Source of the DNA: Galdieria sulphuraria
Taxonomy: Eukaryota > Rhodophyta > Bangiophyceae > Galdieriales > Galdieriaceae
Assembly: GCF_000341285.1 (NCBI RefSeq)
Contig: NW_005178457.1
Location: forward strand, 1 to 64,000
Direction of reading: 5' to 3'
DNA length: 64,000 bases
Shown here piece after piece: positions 53,845 to 64,000 of this stretch. The position numbers and the translations under genes were made by a program. The notes beneath the pieces were generated by a model that was given only the letters and a program-made list of their open reading frames with translations, made no database searches and was not told where the DNA came from. Each line of letters begins with the position of its first letter. Position 1 is the first letter of the stretch.

Positions 53845-55392
53845 ATGTCAAATAGAGTGGAGGTGGGTGTGGTTTGTATTGTGTCGTTCAAGTGTACTTT
53901 GTGTGGTGACTAATATTATAGGAAGCTTGTAAACTATATGAAAAGTTGGGAAAGCGTTGGAAAAAAGGAGATAAGATATTCTTGTGGAGAACTCACACTA
54001 GAACTTTTCATGTCCCACCACGTACCCAAACCTGGGAACAAGTACTGGATCGATTATATCAACAATTAGAAACCAACGAGCCATGGAGTACTATACACAA
54101 TCCAATAATACAAAGTGAAGCAACGCAACAAGGACAAGACTTTACTTGTACCATTCGTCTGTTTGAGGACTTTCATAGTCAACCTATGAAGACCTTGACA
54201 GCGGTGAATAGTTACTGTCCACTGTGTTTTTGGGACTATCAAACGATTGAAAACTTTTCCAAGCATTGGAAACGTATCCACACAATATTTCGTTGGAAGT
54301 TGGAAGGTGCCAATTTGATCGAGGTTTGTATTTTCACTCGTCGAGTGTAGATTGATGGGAATGATGGTATACTTACACGTAATCTGTGTCTGTGTGTTTG
54401 TTCTGGATAGGGTTATTTTAAACACAAAGTAGATATGTTTCAATTGTTGGAATACGTGGATGAAGTTGGCCACTTTTTTTCGAGTTATGTTACTTTGGGA
54501 TGGAAACAAGAGCAATGTGAATTGATGGCTTTGAATTGGAACATATTAGCACCGACTGTGAAAAACGGTAAGGTTTACTTTTCTACGATGAAGTTTGCTA
54601 CGAGTGGAATGGATGTGTGGAAAATGGCGGAGAAAACGACCAAAGCTTTGCTTGAACAATTTGTAGAACATGAGAATATTTCATATTCTTCATCTTCTCA
54701 GCCTATGAATAAGACAGAAAAAGGTATGAGAGTAGTTGTAAATGACGAGGAACAAAACATAGATAAAAGTTGTTGTATAGATGCTCAAGTTTCTTATCGA
54801 AGGATATCGAAAAGTCCAACCATGAAAAAGAATGTCGTGGGAAGCAGCAGCAGCAAATCCTCCAAAACAACGAAAGATGAGATGCCTCAATTGAAGGATC
54901 GTACTTATTATCATACAGTAACATTGCATCCAGTAGCTCCAGATGAAATGGATCGAGATAGTGAAAGCGATGTAAGTGTTGGATGTTTTCATAGCAGGAA
55001 ATAATAATAATAATAATGTGGTTTCTTTTTCATAGTATTCTGAAGAATGGAAAGAAGAGTTGGAAACACAATGGTTGGAAACTGAAATATTATCGCATCG
55101 CACGAGAGTATTTTTTCAACTATGGAATTCCTTTGTGAGAAAGAATAGAGTGATTGCTGACTTTCAATTGCCAATTATTTGTGAACAATTTGTTCAAGGT
55201 GGGTGGTTGTGTCTTTTGATGGAAAGAAAATGAGTAAGTTGAGTTGTAGAACACTCCAAAGATATTGTACAATGGGATCTCTTTCATCTTTGGAGAATGC
55301 ATTTATTGAATTTATTTGAATACGGTTTGATACAAAGAGCAGATATTGTGAAATGTTGTCAACCGTTAATTATTCATCAAAGCTTTCCTTAG
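53845..55392 (+). CDS. SUZ12: SUZ12-like Polycomb PRC2 subunit (zinc finger plus VEFS box)
   Basis: Five exons (53845-53862, 53922-54323, 54411-54971, 55036-55198, 55250-55392) encode about 428 aa. A first exon of 18 nt (MSNRVE) is inferred from splice signals. Then come a single C2H2 finger CPLCFWDYQTIENFSKHWKRIH, followed by a divergent middle part, and the VEFS-box: TYYHTVTLHPVAPDEM, EEWKEELETQWLET, FFQLWNSFVRKNRVIADFQLP, EQFVQ|EHSKDIV and LLNLFEYGLI. The VEFS-box in animals and plants contacts the catalytic E(z)/EZH subunit, so this is the scaffold of the H3K27 methyltransferase complex. The finger position and order fit SUZ12/EMF2-type proteins, but the protein is short. The end overlaps the convergent GCP2 stop. 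Confidence 0.85.
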
Positions 55393-58300
55393 AATACATC
55401 TTCCAATACGGATTCCTTCCCATGAGTGATATGTTTATGTAATAAAAAGTCATTGAAATTGAGACGAGTACATAAATTGGCAAGATGAGGTTCAGCATCA
55501 ACCAATGAAAAAGCACTCAATGATTCAGTCAACACTTGTAAATGCGAAATAAAGTAATTGCCAATCTTGAGAATCGTCTCTTCAGCCTCTCTCATCGATA
55601 GTGATGGATTACTTATGTTGTCTTGAATACAACTGCAAAACATGACGCAAGCATTCAAGAGTTTGGATTGAGTTCTCAACAATTTTGGGTTGGTTAACAT
55701 ACATTGTTTTAAAATGGTATCTAAAAAGTCGTTGTGTTTGCGATTGGCAACTTCCAACTTGTCACATCCTGTTTTCAGCGCTAGTTCCATTGCCTTCCAA
55801 TTGGGTTCAATCACTTCCATAAAGTCATAGTATAAGACACTGTCTAGAAAATGAATCATTCGATGAAACAGTATATAACTATTGGAAATCCATTTGTCTC
55901 GGAAACAAGAACGTTGAGTCTTTAAAAGTATCCAAACATCTTCCAATTTACGATGCACCATTTTGCATGCAAATAAATGACGGAATACAAGTTGATATTT
56001 GGTAAGCATCCTCTTCGATATCACAATGGAAAGTGGAAATGGAATGTGACAATCCAAACAAAATGCCTCATAACCAAATATGTCCTTGTCATGTATTTCA
56101 TCTTTGCCAGGTGTCGTATGGTCAGTCGTATCATTCAAATGAATAATTCTTAACAACTATCAACCATTAAGACCAATCCATAGATTTTCATGAGCTAAAA
56201 TTATTCGTTTGCTTACCTGAGAAGTTAAAGATTGAGGCATGAGACGACAAAACAAAGCATCCTTTTGGGTTTCCATTTCCGAAAAGTTGCAACAGCTCCG
56301 AATGGAAAGTTCTAATAGTGCATTGAGACTTTCCGTAGAAATAGTAGCGATAGGCTTATTTAACTCTTCACGAGCAAAATCTAAAAAGAAACCAAGAAAG
56401 TCTGCTTGACTCAGAAGCAAATAGTGCTTTAGAAATCCTAAAAATGATAACAATTGAAAGCGTTGGCATAGCACATCAAATAGTTCTTTTGAAGAATACA
56501 TAAAACAGTTTTCAATTGACGAGAATATCTTGTCCAAAATATCTTCTTGAGGCATTTCTTCGCTTTCTATGAATGGATGATAAGATAAAGAAGAATGTTC
56601 AATATAGGACTTGGAAAGGAGAGCTTTCATGACACATTTGTATTTACCAGACGTTAATATCTAATATGTAAGTGAAATAACTATTATTGTATGAAAATCA
56701 ATTTCAACTTACTTTGGTAGCAATTCCTCTAAAAAGGGATGGTACTTGAGATTTTCTTAATATAAAACGAAGTTCCCAAAAAGAGTCATCTACAACTTCA
56801 CCTGGTTCCCATCCTTTGTATTTTTCTTGTTCAGTAATAAAAAATTCTTCAAATGGATCATAAATAACTCCAGAGTTCAACCAAAGAGAAAGGAAATCGA
56901 TCATAGGCTGAAAGGCCACTCTCATAATATTAGTAGCTACTTCATAGGCGTCTGGATCACCTTGAAGTTGCAAAGTAATGGAATGCAATGTTCCTAATGC
57001 TAGGCTGCCTCTAATATCTGGATGGTTCAATGCATCCACAATACGTCTCAAAACAGCCATCGTTCGAAAACAAGGTTGTAAGGAAAGCCATAATGTTTGC
57101 AATGATAATTCTCCACGACGAAGTAAACTTTCAATAGAGACAATTCTTCGATAGTATTCATGAATCAAAGATTTTAAAACTCCACAAGTAGCTTGTTTAA
57201 CCAACCCTGACTCATAAGTAACGTCATCGATGAATGACTGGATTCTACTCAAATCATCTGCAAGAGGTAATATACGACAGCCCAAATTGATGGCTGGATT
57301 GCAAGTCATCGCATGTTGTTGTTCCAAAGAGCGAATACTTTCCAAATAACTAGTCATTTTCCCAGATATTCCTAACAGTGCATACAACAAATCTTCTGAA
57401 ATGAGAAATTCCATGGCAGCTGTTGGAAGACCCATATGGAATAGAGGAGGACTCGATTCTTTTTCATTATGACATACGTTGTCTTGACTATAAGACCTGG
57501 AATCTCGAAATGTGTCTTTAAACCAAGTAGGAAGGGTTGGATAATGCCTTTTGCCACCTTTCTTGCGTCGAATATCTTTTTTGGTTTTCTCCGTCCAAGT
57601 TGTTGGCTTTGTCAAGGTAGGCTCACTGGATATTGGAGTTGTGGGTGGGATGGACAGTTCTTCTTCAGTTTGATGGACTGGAGTATTTTTCCATTCCTTG
57701 GAATGATGAGATTTCCTATAAGTTCGCAATTGAGGAGTCTTTTCTACAATAAACATGTACACATATAAATGGCAAGAATATCAAGTTCCAAAGGTTTTTT
57801 TCTTACCTAGTTGTTCCAATAGCTCAGGTAATTGGTTCATTGGATTTGAGTCATCAGGCAATTCATCCTTGTGGAGAAACCTTGAGCCCTTCATGCAAGT
57901 ATACATACGATCATTTTCTTACCTCATGAATAACATTTTCTTCGCGTATTGAAGGGAGATAATTGTTTTCATTCATGGATGAACGAGAAGAATGCTTGGA
58001 ATGTGAATTCAATGGACTAGATGCTCCTCCAGTATTAGTAGAAACAACTTTTTCAATGAGACTTTGTGAGCGACTATGGTGTTTAACCTTGAAAGATTGA
58101 TACGATGACTTGCTATCATCGTTAATTTGATTAACATCTTGTTGTTGTTTAGGCCTATATCGAGATTCTTGTTTATCTTCGATGTCTTCCGTTGAGATAG
58201 GGGGAACAGGAGAGACCTTTTCAAAACTCAGCCTACGAGAACTTGGTCGTGGCAATCCTGCGGAAGAAACATCAACAGATACAGTTCTTGAGTGACGAGA

Positions 58301-58468
58301 ATATTTTTCATCAAGTGGAGAAGGTGTATTCTTCAAAGGAGAATAGACTTGTTCCTGTGATGCTCGTACTTTTGACAAAATTTGATGTAGTCGTTCACGG
58401 TATTTTCCTGGAGACAAGTCGGCTTTTCCAGGAGAAGAAATGTTTTTCAATGTATTGCTTTCCGACAT
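55389..58468 (-). CDS. TUBGCP2: Gamma-tubulin complex component 2 (GCP2/Spc97)
   Basis: With GCP3 this protein forms the gamma-tubulin small complex that nucleates microtubules. Five exons on the minus strand: 58468-57923, a second exon ending at 57807 (start 57888 or, for a more usual 55-nt intron, 57867), 57743-56713, 56660-56217 and 56156-55389, giving about 950 aa. The N-terminal 185 residues are Ser/Pro-rich with many S/T-P sites (SPGK, SPLK, TPSP), a plausible CDK target. The GRIP1 region ends DPFEEFFITEQEKYKGWEPGEVVDDSFWELRFILR...VPSLFRGIATKILTSGKY, and GRIP2 follows to LLHKHITHG. AGCCCGCCA lies 147 bp upstream of the ATG. Confidence 0.9.
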
Positions 58469-58614
58469 GTATCATACACACACTTGTTGTTGGTTAGAAA
58501 AGGCGCACAACAATTCCCACAACAACAAGTAGTAGTAGTAGTGACGCCTCATAATTCATTTTTAATTGTGCCGTGTCTTTCAAATGGGCAAAGAAGAAGA
58601 GGGGAAATAAGATT

Positions 58615-58623
58615 AGCCCGCCA
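58615..58623 (+). promoter_or_regulatory. E2F-like box upstream of GCP2
   Basis: AGCCCGCCA on the plus strand, identical to the RNR1 box, in the 208-bp spacer between the GCP2 start (58468) and the carnosine-synthase-like stop (58677). Confidence 0.5.
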
Positions 58624-58676
58624 AGTTATGAAATTCCCCCTTTTCTGGTTTCCTATCTTTACTTTTCTCTATTCCT

Positions 58677-60519
58677 CTATCCATCGTATGTCAACAAAGT
58701 AAATGGATGACTATGTTTTGGGAAGAAAAAGTTCTTCCTCTCTTTTCCTTGTAATGGTTTGATAGGAACTTGTAACCTTTCACACAATGCCCTTTGCATG
58801 TATTCCAAGGCATCCTTTCCAGAAACTAAACTCACACAAATAATTTCAGCAATCCAATCGGGCATTCCATCTTCTGGTCCTCGAACCATATCACCTTTCT
58901 TCTTAAAATATCTCAATACTTTGGTACGAGGATCATCACTCAACACTTGTAACCAGTCATCACTTTCAATGATACCTGAATACGGTGCATTGACAGCTGC
59001 TTCAGCTAAATAAGCAAGTGGCTTTCTGGGCATCAAAGGTCGAATAGGAATTCCTAACGATGCCATCATATGTTCTTCTACCAAGTCTACACCCCAAGCA
59101 ACCAAATTTGCATCTCTTACACACATGCCACCCATTCTGGCATTGACTTCAATCAAACGAGGACCTCGAGAAGTATATTTCACTTCGACATGAAAAGCTC
59201 CCAATACAAAACCCAATGCAAGCGTACACTGTTGTGCAAAAACCATCAACTCTTTTTGTTTCTCTAAAGGATACAAAGAAGGAATGTTGGTACCTGTTTC
59301 TTGAAACCAAGGTTCACAACAGGCCCAATTATCTGAAATAGCACAATACACAACTTGGCCACTAAATAACAACACTAACAATCCATTGCATATAGAAATA
59401 CTTTTACAAGTAAATTACATACATACCATCGACATCAAATTCATCTCCGTCATAATATTCTTCCAAAATCATTTCAGTGCCTTGAGCCCAGATGGAGTCC
59501 TTTTTGGGATCCATCAAAGGCACCAATTGATTAAACTCTTCTTCCAATTGTTGATAATCATTCACTCTATAAACACCCATACTTGCTGCACCATACTAGA
59601 ATATCAAATATAAGAAAATTCCTCTTCTTACAATTGAGGTATATATATATATATATATATACTTACCACTGGTTTCAAAATGGCTGGAAATCCCACCACC
59701 TCACTTGCCAAAGGCAAATCTTCTTTGTCTCGAATCAAATAGAAAGCAGGTACAGCAAGTCCCTTTTCTTTCAAACAACTACGCGTCTTTTGTTTATTTC
59801 GAGCACTTTCACAAGCAAATACTGGATTGGCCATCAACTTTAATTCGTAAGCAATGCGTGCTGCCAAAGGAACCGCATCTTCATAATAAGTAGTAACACC
59901 ATCCAATGAATAATCCAATTGACGAACAAGTCGCATGGCTCTATCAAATACTGTCGAATAATCAGTGAAATCCAATTCCAAATAGTCTCTAATGAGACCT
60001 TGATCCAACAAGTTGCGTGCCCAGCTGTCTGGTCCTATTGATATGTTATTCGATAAAACAAAAGACAACGGTATAGTCTATCTCAAATATAGACAACTTA
60101 CCATCCATTATGGTAACTTGTACTCCCAATTCCTTTAATCTTTCATAAATAAATCGTTTCCCTGAATAGCCAGCTTGTACAATCAATACATTGGCACCTC
60201 TCAATAATTTTCTACGTAATCTCTGGGTCTCTTCAGAAGCAGTACACAAATGACTGGGTCTTATTTGAGGAAGATTGGTAAAGACAGGACTTGAAACAGT
60301 AAACTCTTCCGATGGCCACTCAATAGTACCCACACTGTCTGATTCCTTGGTTGGTGAAAAAGCTGGAGGTAAAAAGTTAGCACGCAGAGAGTGATTTCTT
60401 GTGTCTTCATCCAAACTTCCATGAATATCTTCATCCAAAAGGGGAATTCTTTCTACTTGTGCACTTGGTTTTCTTCGAGGGTTTAAAGAAAAGTCTATTC
60501 CAACAGGATCGATCTCCAT
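58677..60519 (-). CDS. Carnosine-synthase-like ATP-grasp enzyme
   Basis: Four exons (60519-60102, 60034-59667, 59595-59423, 59361-58677) encode 547 aa. The N-terminal 105 residues look disordered. VLIVQAGYSGKRFIYERLKELGVQVTIMDGPDSWARNLL then starts a CARNS1-like N-domain, followed by the DGVTTYYEDAVPLAARIAYEL helix and an ATP-grasp fold: ARNKQKTRSCLKEKGLAVPAFY, FPAILKPV|YGAASMGVYRV, MILEEYYDGDEFDVDG, and the metal site EVNARMGGMCVRD. In animals the enzyme joins beta-alanine and histidine, and distant relatives make other dipeptides. The likely product is a small peptide. The substrate is unknown. The start is 50 bp from that of XPC, on the opposite strand. Confidence 0.82.
59640..59660. repeat. 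(TA)n tract within an intron of the carnosine-synthase-like gene
   Basis: The AT alternation starts right after the splice donor (minus strand GTAAG followed by TATATA...). Confidence 0.85.
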
Positions 60520-60569
60520 TAACGGAAAATAATAAAGGGAAGCAAATGAACTGATATGATTTCTCTCCA
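60520..60569. promoter_or_regulatory. 50-bp bidirectional promoter
   Basis: Only 50 bp separate the two divergent start codons (ATG at 60519 minus and 60570 plus). Promoters and leaders must overlap or lie inside the neighbouring coding sequence. No TATA box is seen in the gap. Confidence 0.6.
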
Positions 60570-63152
60570 ATGACCCAAAAGTCCAACAGAAAGCATTCGA
60601 ACAAAGCCAATAACCAGAATACTAATGATAATTGTAAAGATTCTATACTACAAGTGGAACAGACATATGAAGAATATGAAGACATAGAATGGTCGGAAGC
60701 TTCTGTTCCTGTTGACAATGCTCAGGAAGAAACCACTGCACAGGAGAGTAGAACGAGTTCGACCACGCTTATAGAATGTTCTAAAGAACAGTCAGCCACA
60801 AGTTCCAAAGTAAAAAGCCCATATAGCAAAGAAGATAGATTACAGGCACTACGAATGCACAAGACCCATCTACTGATACTGCTTAGTTCTTTGATGAAAC
60901 TGAACGAATTGGCTAGTGATCCTTTGGTGATAGGAAGTTGTCTCTCAGTGATTCCGAGAGACTGTCTTTTGAGTGAAGAAGAAACTCAAGCAACTGTGGA
61001 GGATTGGAAAGAAAAGTGTCGTCGTCTTGTTCTATTTTGTTGTCATTTTGTTGGACAACAAAAAAGAATACTCAACTGCAAGGATTATGGCAACTATATG
61101 TTTTGGCAACCTTTTCATATTCAGCAGTGGTTAGAGTCACCAAGACCTGTGGCTTCCCTATTTGTTGTTTTTGTATGCGCGATATTTCGTGGTTTAGGAA
61201 TGCGATGTCGTTTGGTTCAGAGTTTGATACCGTTTCAAAGACAGCCTTGGTGGACAAGAGATGAAGTTTTTAGAGATGCGAGAAAGAGGAATTCAACTGT
61301 TCAGCATTCCAATACCAACAACTTGTCTTGTTGTGATGATTCCTTTTGGTGGTTATTTGCACCGTGGATGATGGAGTTGGGTAAGTCCATGAATAGATAA
61401 GAACAATCATTCTAAAGCATTCTCTTTGTAGCTTTGCCTGGTAGTTTGTATTGCAAGGAAATGTCTTGTCATTCTTTAGAGTCACTTCCTTGTATATATT
61501 GGTTGGAAGTATATTCTCCCCTATTACAACGTTGGGTACATATCGATCCTTTTCATTTATTGATAGATGAACCAAGTTGGGTAGAGTCCAGTTATAAGAA
61601 ATGGAAATGGCATCCCTTTAGACAGCGAATGATATATCCAATATATATTACTGCGATAGAAAATGTACGAGATGATGTGACCATCATAAGGGATGTAACT
61701 CTTCGATATATTTCTCTTTCCATCATAAGAAATCAACGACTGAAAGATGAATTTTGGGAGAAGACTATGGAAGCTTTCAGTCATACTCAATATCAACGAA
61801 ACATTATTCAATCAGATGTATGTATCATACATGAAGAACGAGAATGGGAATATTGGAATAACATGGAACCCATTCCTAACCAAATACAAAAGTATGTATG
61901 AAATATTGTATATAAAGATATGAGTCATCATATATATATATATATATATATATAAAATAGGTTAAAAGGTCATCCTCAATATGTTTTAGAAATGCACCTA
62001 AAGAAATATGAAGCTATTTATCCCAAAGATAGAATATTGGGTTATTGTGGAGAATATCCAGTATATCCTCGTTCAAATGTTCATATTTTACATACGAGGT
62101 AAGTAAATAAAATAGATATTTCAGACATACTTGAATAGAACAGAGATGGTTGGATACGTGAGATGAGACAAGTGTTGAAGGATCAAGTTGCTTGGAAAAG
62201 AGTTACGTATATTTGTGCTTGTGATGAAAGAAGACTGACATTGTATATATCAATAGGTCAAGACAAAAAGAAATGCAAATCATGAAGAAGGAACCGAATT
62301 ATTTGGAATATGGCAAACTGAGCCTTTTACTCCTCCATCTGTAGAGAATGGAAAAGTGCCTAAGAATAAAAGAGGACAGGTAGACTTGTGGAGTAAAAGT
62401 CATTTACCACAAGGGTAGGATAAGAAGAGAATCTATTTTATGGATATTGTTTTAAGATGGAGTTTAAGTTGCATACATGTGAGATATTCCAATGCTGCCA
62501 TGATAGCCAAACGCCTTTCTTTAGATTATGCACCAGCTATGATTGGTTTTGATATTCATCAAGGTCGTTCTGTTCCTATATTGGATGGGATTGTGATTGC
62601 AAAAGAATATCAAGCAAGTCTATGTTATCTACTTGCCAAGAAATGTCCATTAAGTTTATGATATTTAGGAAGTTATAGAGGATGCTTGTAGACAAGATTG
62701 CCAACACAAGGAAGATGAACAAATGAAACGAAGATATGAACGAGCACTTCAGTTATGGAAGGCTTGTATTCGTCATGTCCAAAGTCAACTTCGAGTAAGT
62801 CATTTGGAAATAGAAGGAAATGTAACCATATTGCTTTGAATATATTTAGGTCAAACAAAAATATGGAGGTTTGTTACAAGACGACCTTTCCTATGAAAAG
62901 GGATCGAAGAAGAGAGCTCGCATATCATTAGGAGATAGACAATCATCATCTCATACAGATGTAGCAATACCAACCTCAACTGAACATATTCATGAGTTTT
63001 CAGAAGAACAACTTTGTCAAGAAAATGATGATAATAATAATAATAATAATATGGGGCATCGTTTANGGTACAAGCAATGTTCGACTTGTGGTTTGCGAAT
63101 TACTTTTGAGAAGATAGACCAATCCTATGTTTTTGTTCCTAAAAGTGAATAA
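60570..63152 (+). CDS. XPC: XPC/Rad4 DNA damage recognition protein
   Basis: This is the nucleotide-excision-repair sensor that opens distorted DNA. Exons: 60570-61380, 61432-61891, 61961-62098, 62144 to about 62200, about 62250-62415, about 62452-62613, 62669-62794 and 62850-63152, giving about 790 aa. The transglutaminase-like domain spans roughly 80-420 ([44 protein letters not shown]-like [19 protein letters not shown]). BHD1 has [32 protein letters not shown]2 has [35 protein letters not shown]3 has [42 protein letters not shown]. The C-terminus ends with a CSTCGLRI zinc-like pair. An intron with a GC donor (62614) is likely. One unresolved base (n) lies at 63066. Confidence 0.92.
61931..61954. 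repeat. (TA)n tract within XPC intron 2
   Basis: Alternating TA fills most of the 69-nt intron between exons 2 and 3. Confidence 0.9.
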
Positions 63153-63245
63153 AACAGAAATTATTTTATTATCACTTTAGAAAAGAAACCTGAATGATTT
63201 CTTGAGTTGAAACGAGGTCGATTTTCCATACAACAACGGATACAT

Positions 63246-63944
63246 CTATTCATGATGATGATGTGAGGCTTCTTCACCTCCAGCTACTTTCTTGAGACGA
63301 AATACTTGACCACATAATGGACAAACTTTGTCATGATTCTCCTTCACAGTCATATAATAAACTTCATGATCATTGGGTGCTTCTCTTCCTATAACACAAA
63401 TACATTTCAGTATATATATATATATATTCTAAAAGAATCTTTTGCCACCCCACGATGACGTACCAGTGCAACCAATTATGCGTGAATCATAACGACTAGG
63501 AATCAAAAGAGGCTTTTCTTTGGTACCAAAAGGAGCAATCATTACTCTACTGTTCACATACTTTTCAGGATTGCGATACAAATCGGGATCTTCCAATTCT
63601 GCTCTTTCACTTCCCGTGGCTTGATCAAATGAGGATGGCATTCTATCCGGTGTTCCTGTTTTGAGTTGAAAGCCAAAACTATCCTGTAAAGTGGCCGGAG
63701 AAGTATTCTCTTTAGAAGTTTCTTGAGCTGTGCCTTTTACTTCCTTATTGGACTTCTCCTCCGAAGGTACTGCAGAGAATAGTCTGTTGTTACTAGTCGA
63801 CAAATAATGATAAGACTGTGAAACAGGGTATACAAGCGAGGACATGGAATTAGGAAAGGATCGGAGAGATTCAACACCACTAACCACACTACGGTTCCCA
63901 CATTTCCCCAAAAGTTGTTTCAAAAGAAACAATCCTGAAGCCAT
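63246..63944 (-). CDS. COX5B: Cytochrome c oxidase subunit 5b (COX4/Vb type)
   Basis: This nuclear-encoded subunit of mitochondrial complex IV has a zinc site. Two exons (63944-63464, 63388-63246) encode 207 aa. The presequence runs from MASGLFLLKQLLGKCGNRSVV to around residue 60. ELEDPDLYRNPEKY and APFGTKEKPLLIPSRYDSRIIGCTG follow, then in exon 2 GREAPNDHEVYYMTVKENHDKVCPLCGQVFRLKKV. The Cys residues of IGCTG and CPLCG match the subunit's zinc ligands. The C-terminus is a short His stretch (ASHHHHE). The intron (75 nt) contains a TA run and interrupts the zinc-binding domain. Confidence 0.94.
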
Positions 63945-64000
63945 AGTTCAAGTAAGCAAACAAAAATACGAGGCAAACCCACTCAAGCCGTCTTTAATCC
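63945..64000. other. Right edge, upstream of COX5B
   Basis: The last 56 bp are promoter or leader of COX5B. Nothing else can be said. Confidence 0.5.

Overview
The window looks like nuclear DNA of a unicellular red alga of the Cyanidiophyceae, most likely Galdieria or a close relative. The evidence is an AT-rich sequence, closely packed genes and many very short spliceosomal introns (mostly 46-76 nt, GT-AG). Animal, plant and bacterial-type genes sit side by side: a plastid-type RelA/SpoT homolog, an AMT ammonium transporter, a carnosine-synthase-like ATP-grasp enzyme, PRC2 SUZ12 and a SAS-4-like TCP10 domain. The assignment is an inference from gene content. I found no tRNA, rRNA or CRISPR array. 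The window splits at about 23.5 kb into two unlike halves. LEFT (1-23.5 kb) is an accessory, gene-poor region. Its only long reading frames are four members of an intronless P-loop NTPase plus nuclease-like family resembling the Crinkler/RHS (CR) effector class. They alternate as type A (about 2.2-4.3 kb), type B (7.7-10.2), type A (10.9-13.0) and type B (15.0-17.5). One B copy looks whole, one A copy looks nearly whole, and the other two are decayed. Within each type the ATP-binding front has diverged, while the middle and nuclease parts are almost identical at DNA level. Around them lie a scrap of a copia-type retroelement, a possible relic gene at 18.7-19.1 kb and about 6 kb without recognisable genes. 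RIGHT (23.5-64 kb) is a dense housekeeping region. In order it holds: secreted Tyr/Cys-repeat protein (-), ribonucleotide reductase large subunit (+), 40S protein eS4 (+), TCP10/SAS-4 C-domain protein (+), a 95-aa protein with KEN and D-box degrons (-), cysteine synthase (+), ZPR1 (+), Nudix hydrolase (+), organellar uS15 (+), RSH (-), class I methyltransferase with a His tract (+), Fringe-like glycosyltransferase (+), methylcrotonyl-CoA carboxylase alpha (-), a membrane coiled-coil protein (-), AMT transporter (+), cytochrome P450 (+), SDR (+), UBE2H-type E2 (-), coiled-coil protein (+), CELF-like RNA-binding protein (+), SUZ12 (+), gamma-tubulin complex protein 2 (-), carnosine-synthase-like enzyme (-), XPC/Rad4 (+) and COX5B (-). 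Introns of most of these genes were placed by eye, from splice signals plus reading-frame and family continuity. How the genes fit together: several of them serve the cell cycle. Ribonucleotide reductase, the KEN/D-box protein and GCP2 each carry AGCCCGCCA (E2F-like core GGCGGG on the other strand) 120-150 bp before the start codon. A coiled-coil gene has the shorter AGCCCGC at a similar distance. This suggests an S/M-phase regulon visible in one window. The two most novel leads are this motif-linked set with its small candidate APC/C substrate, and the mosaic A/B NTPase-nuclease array.
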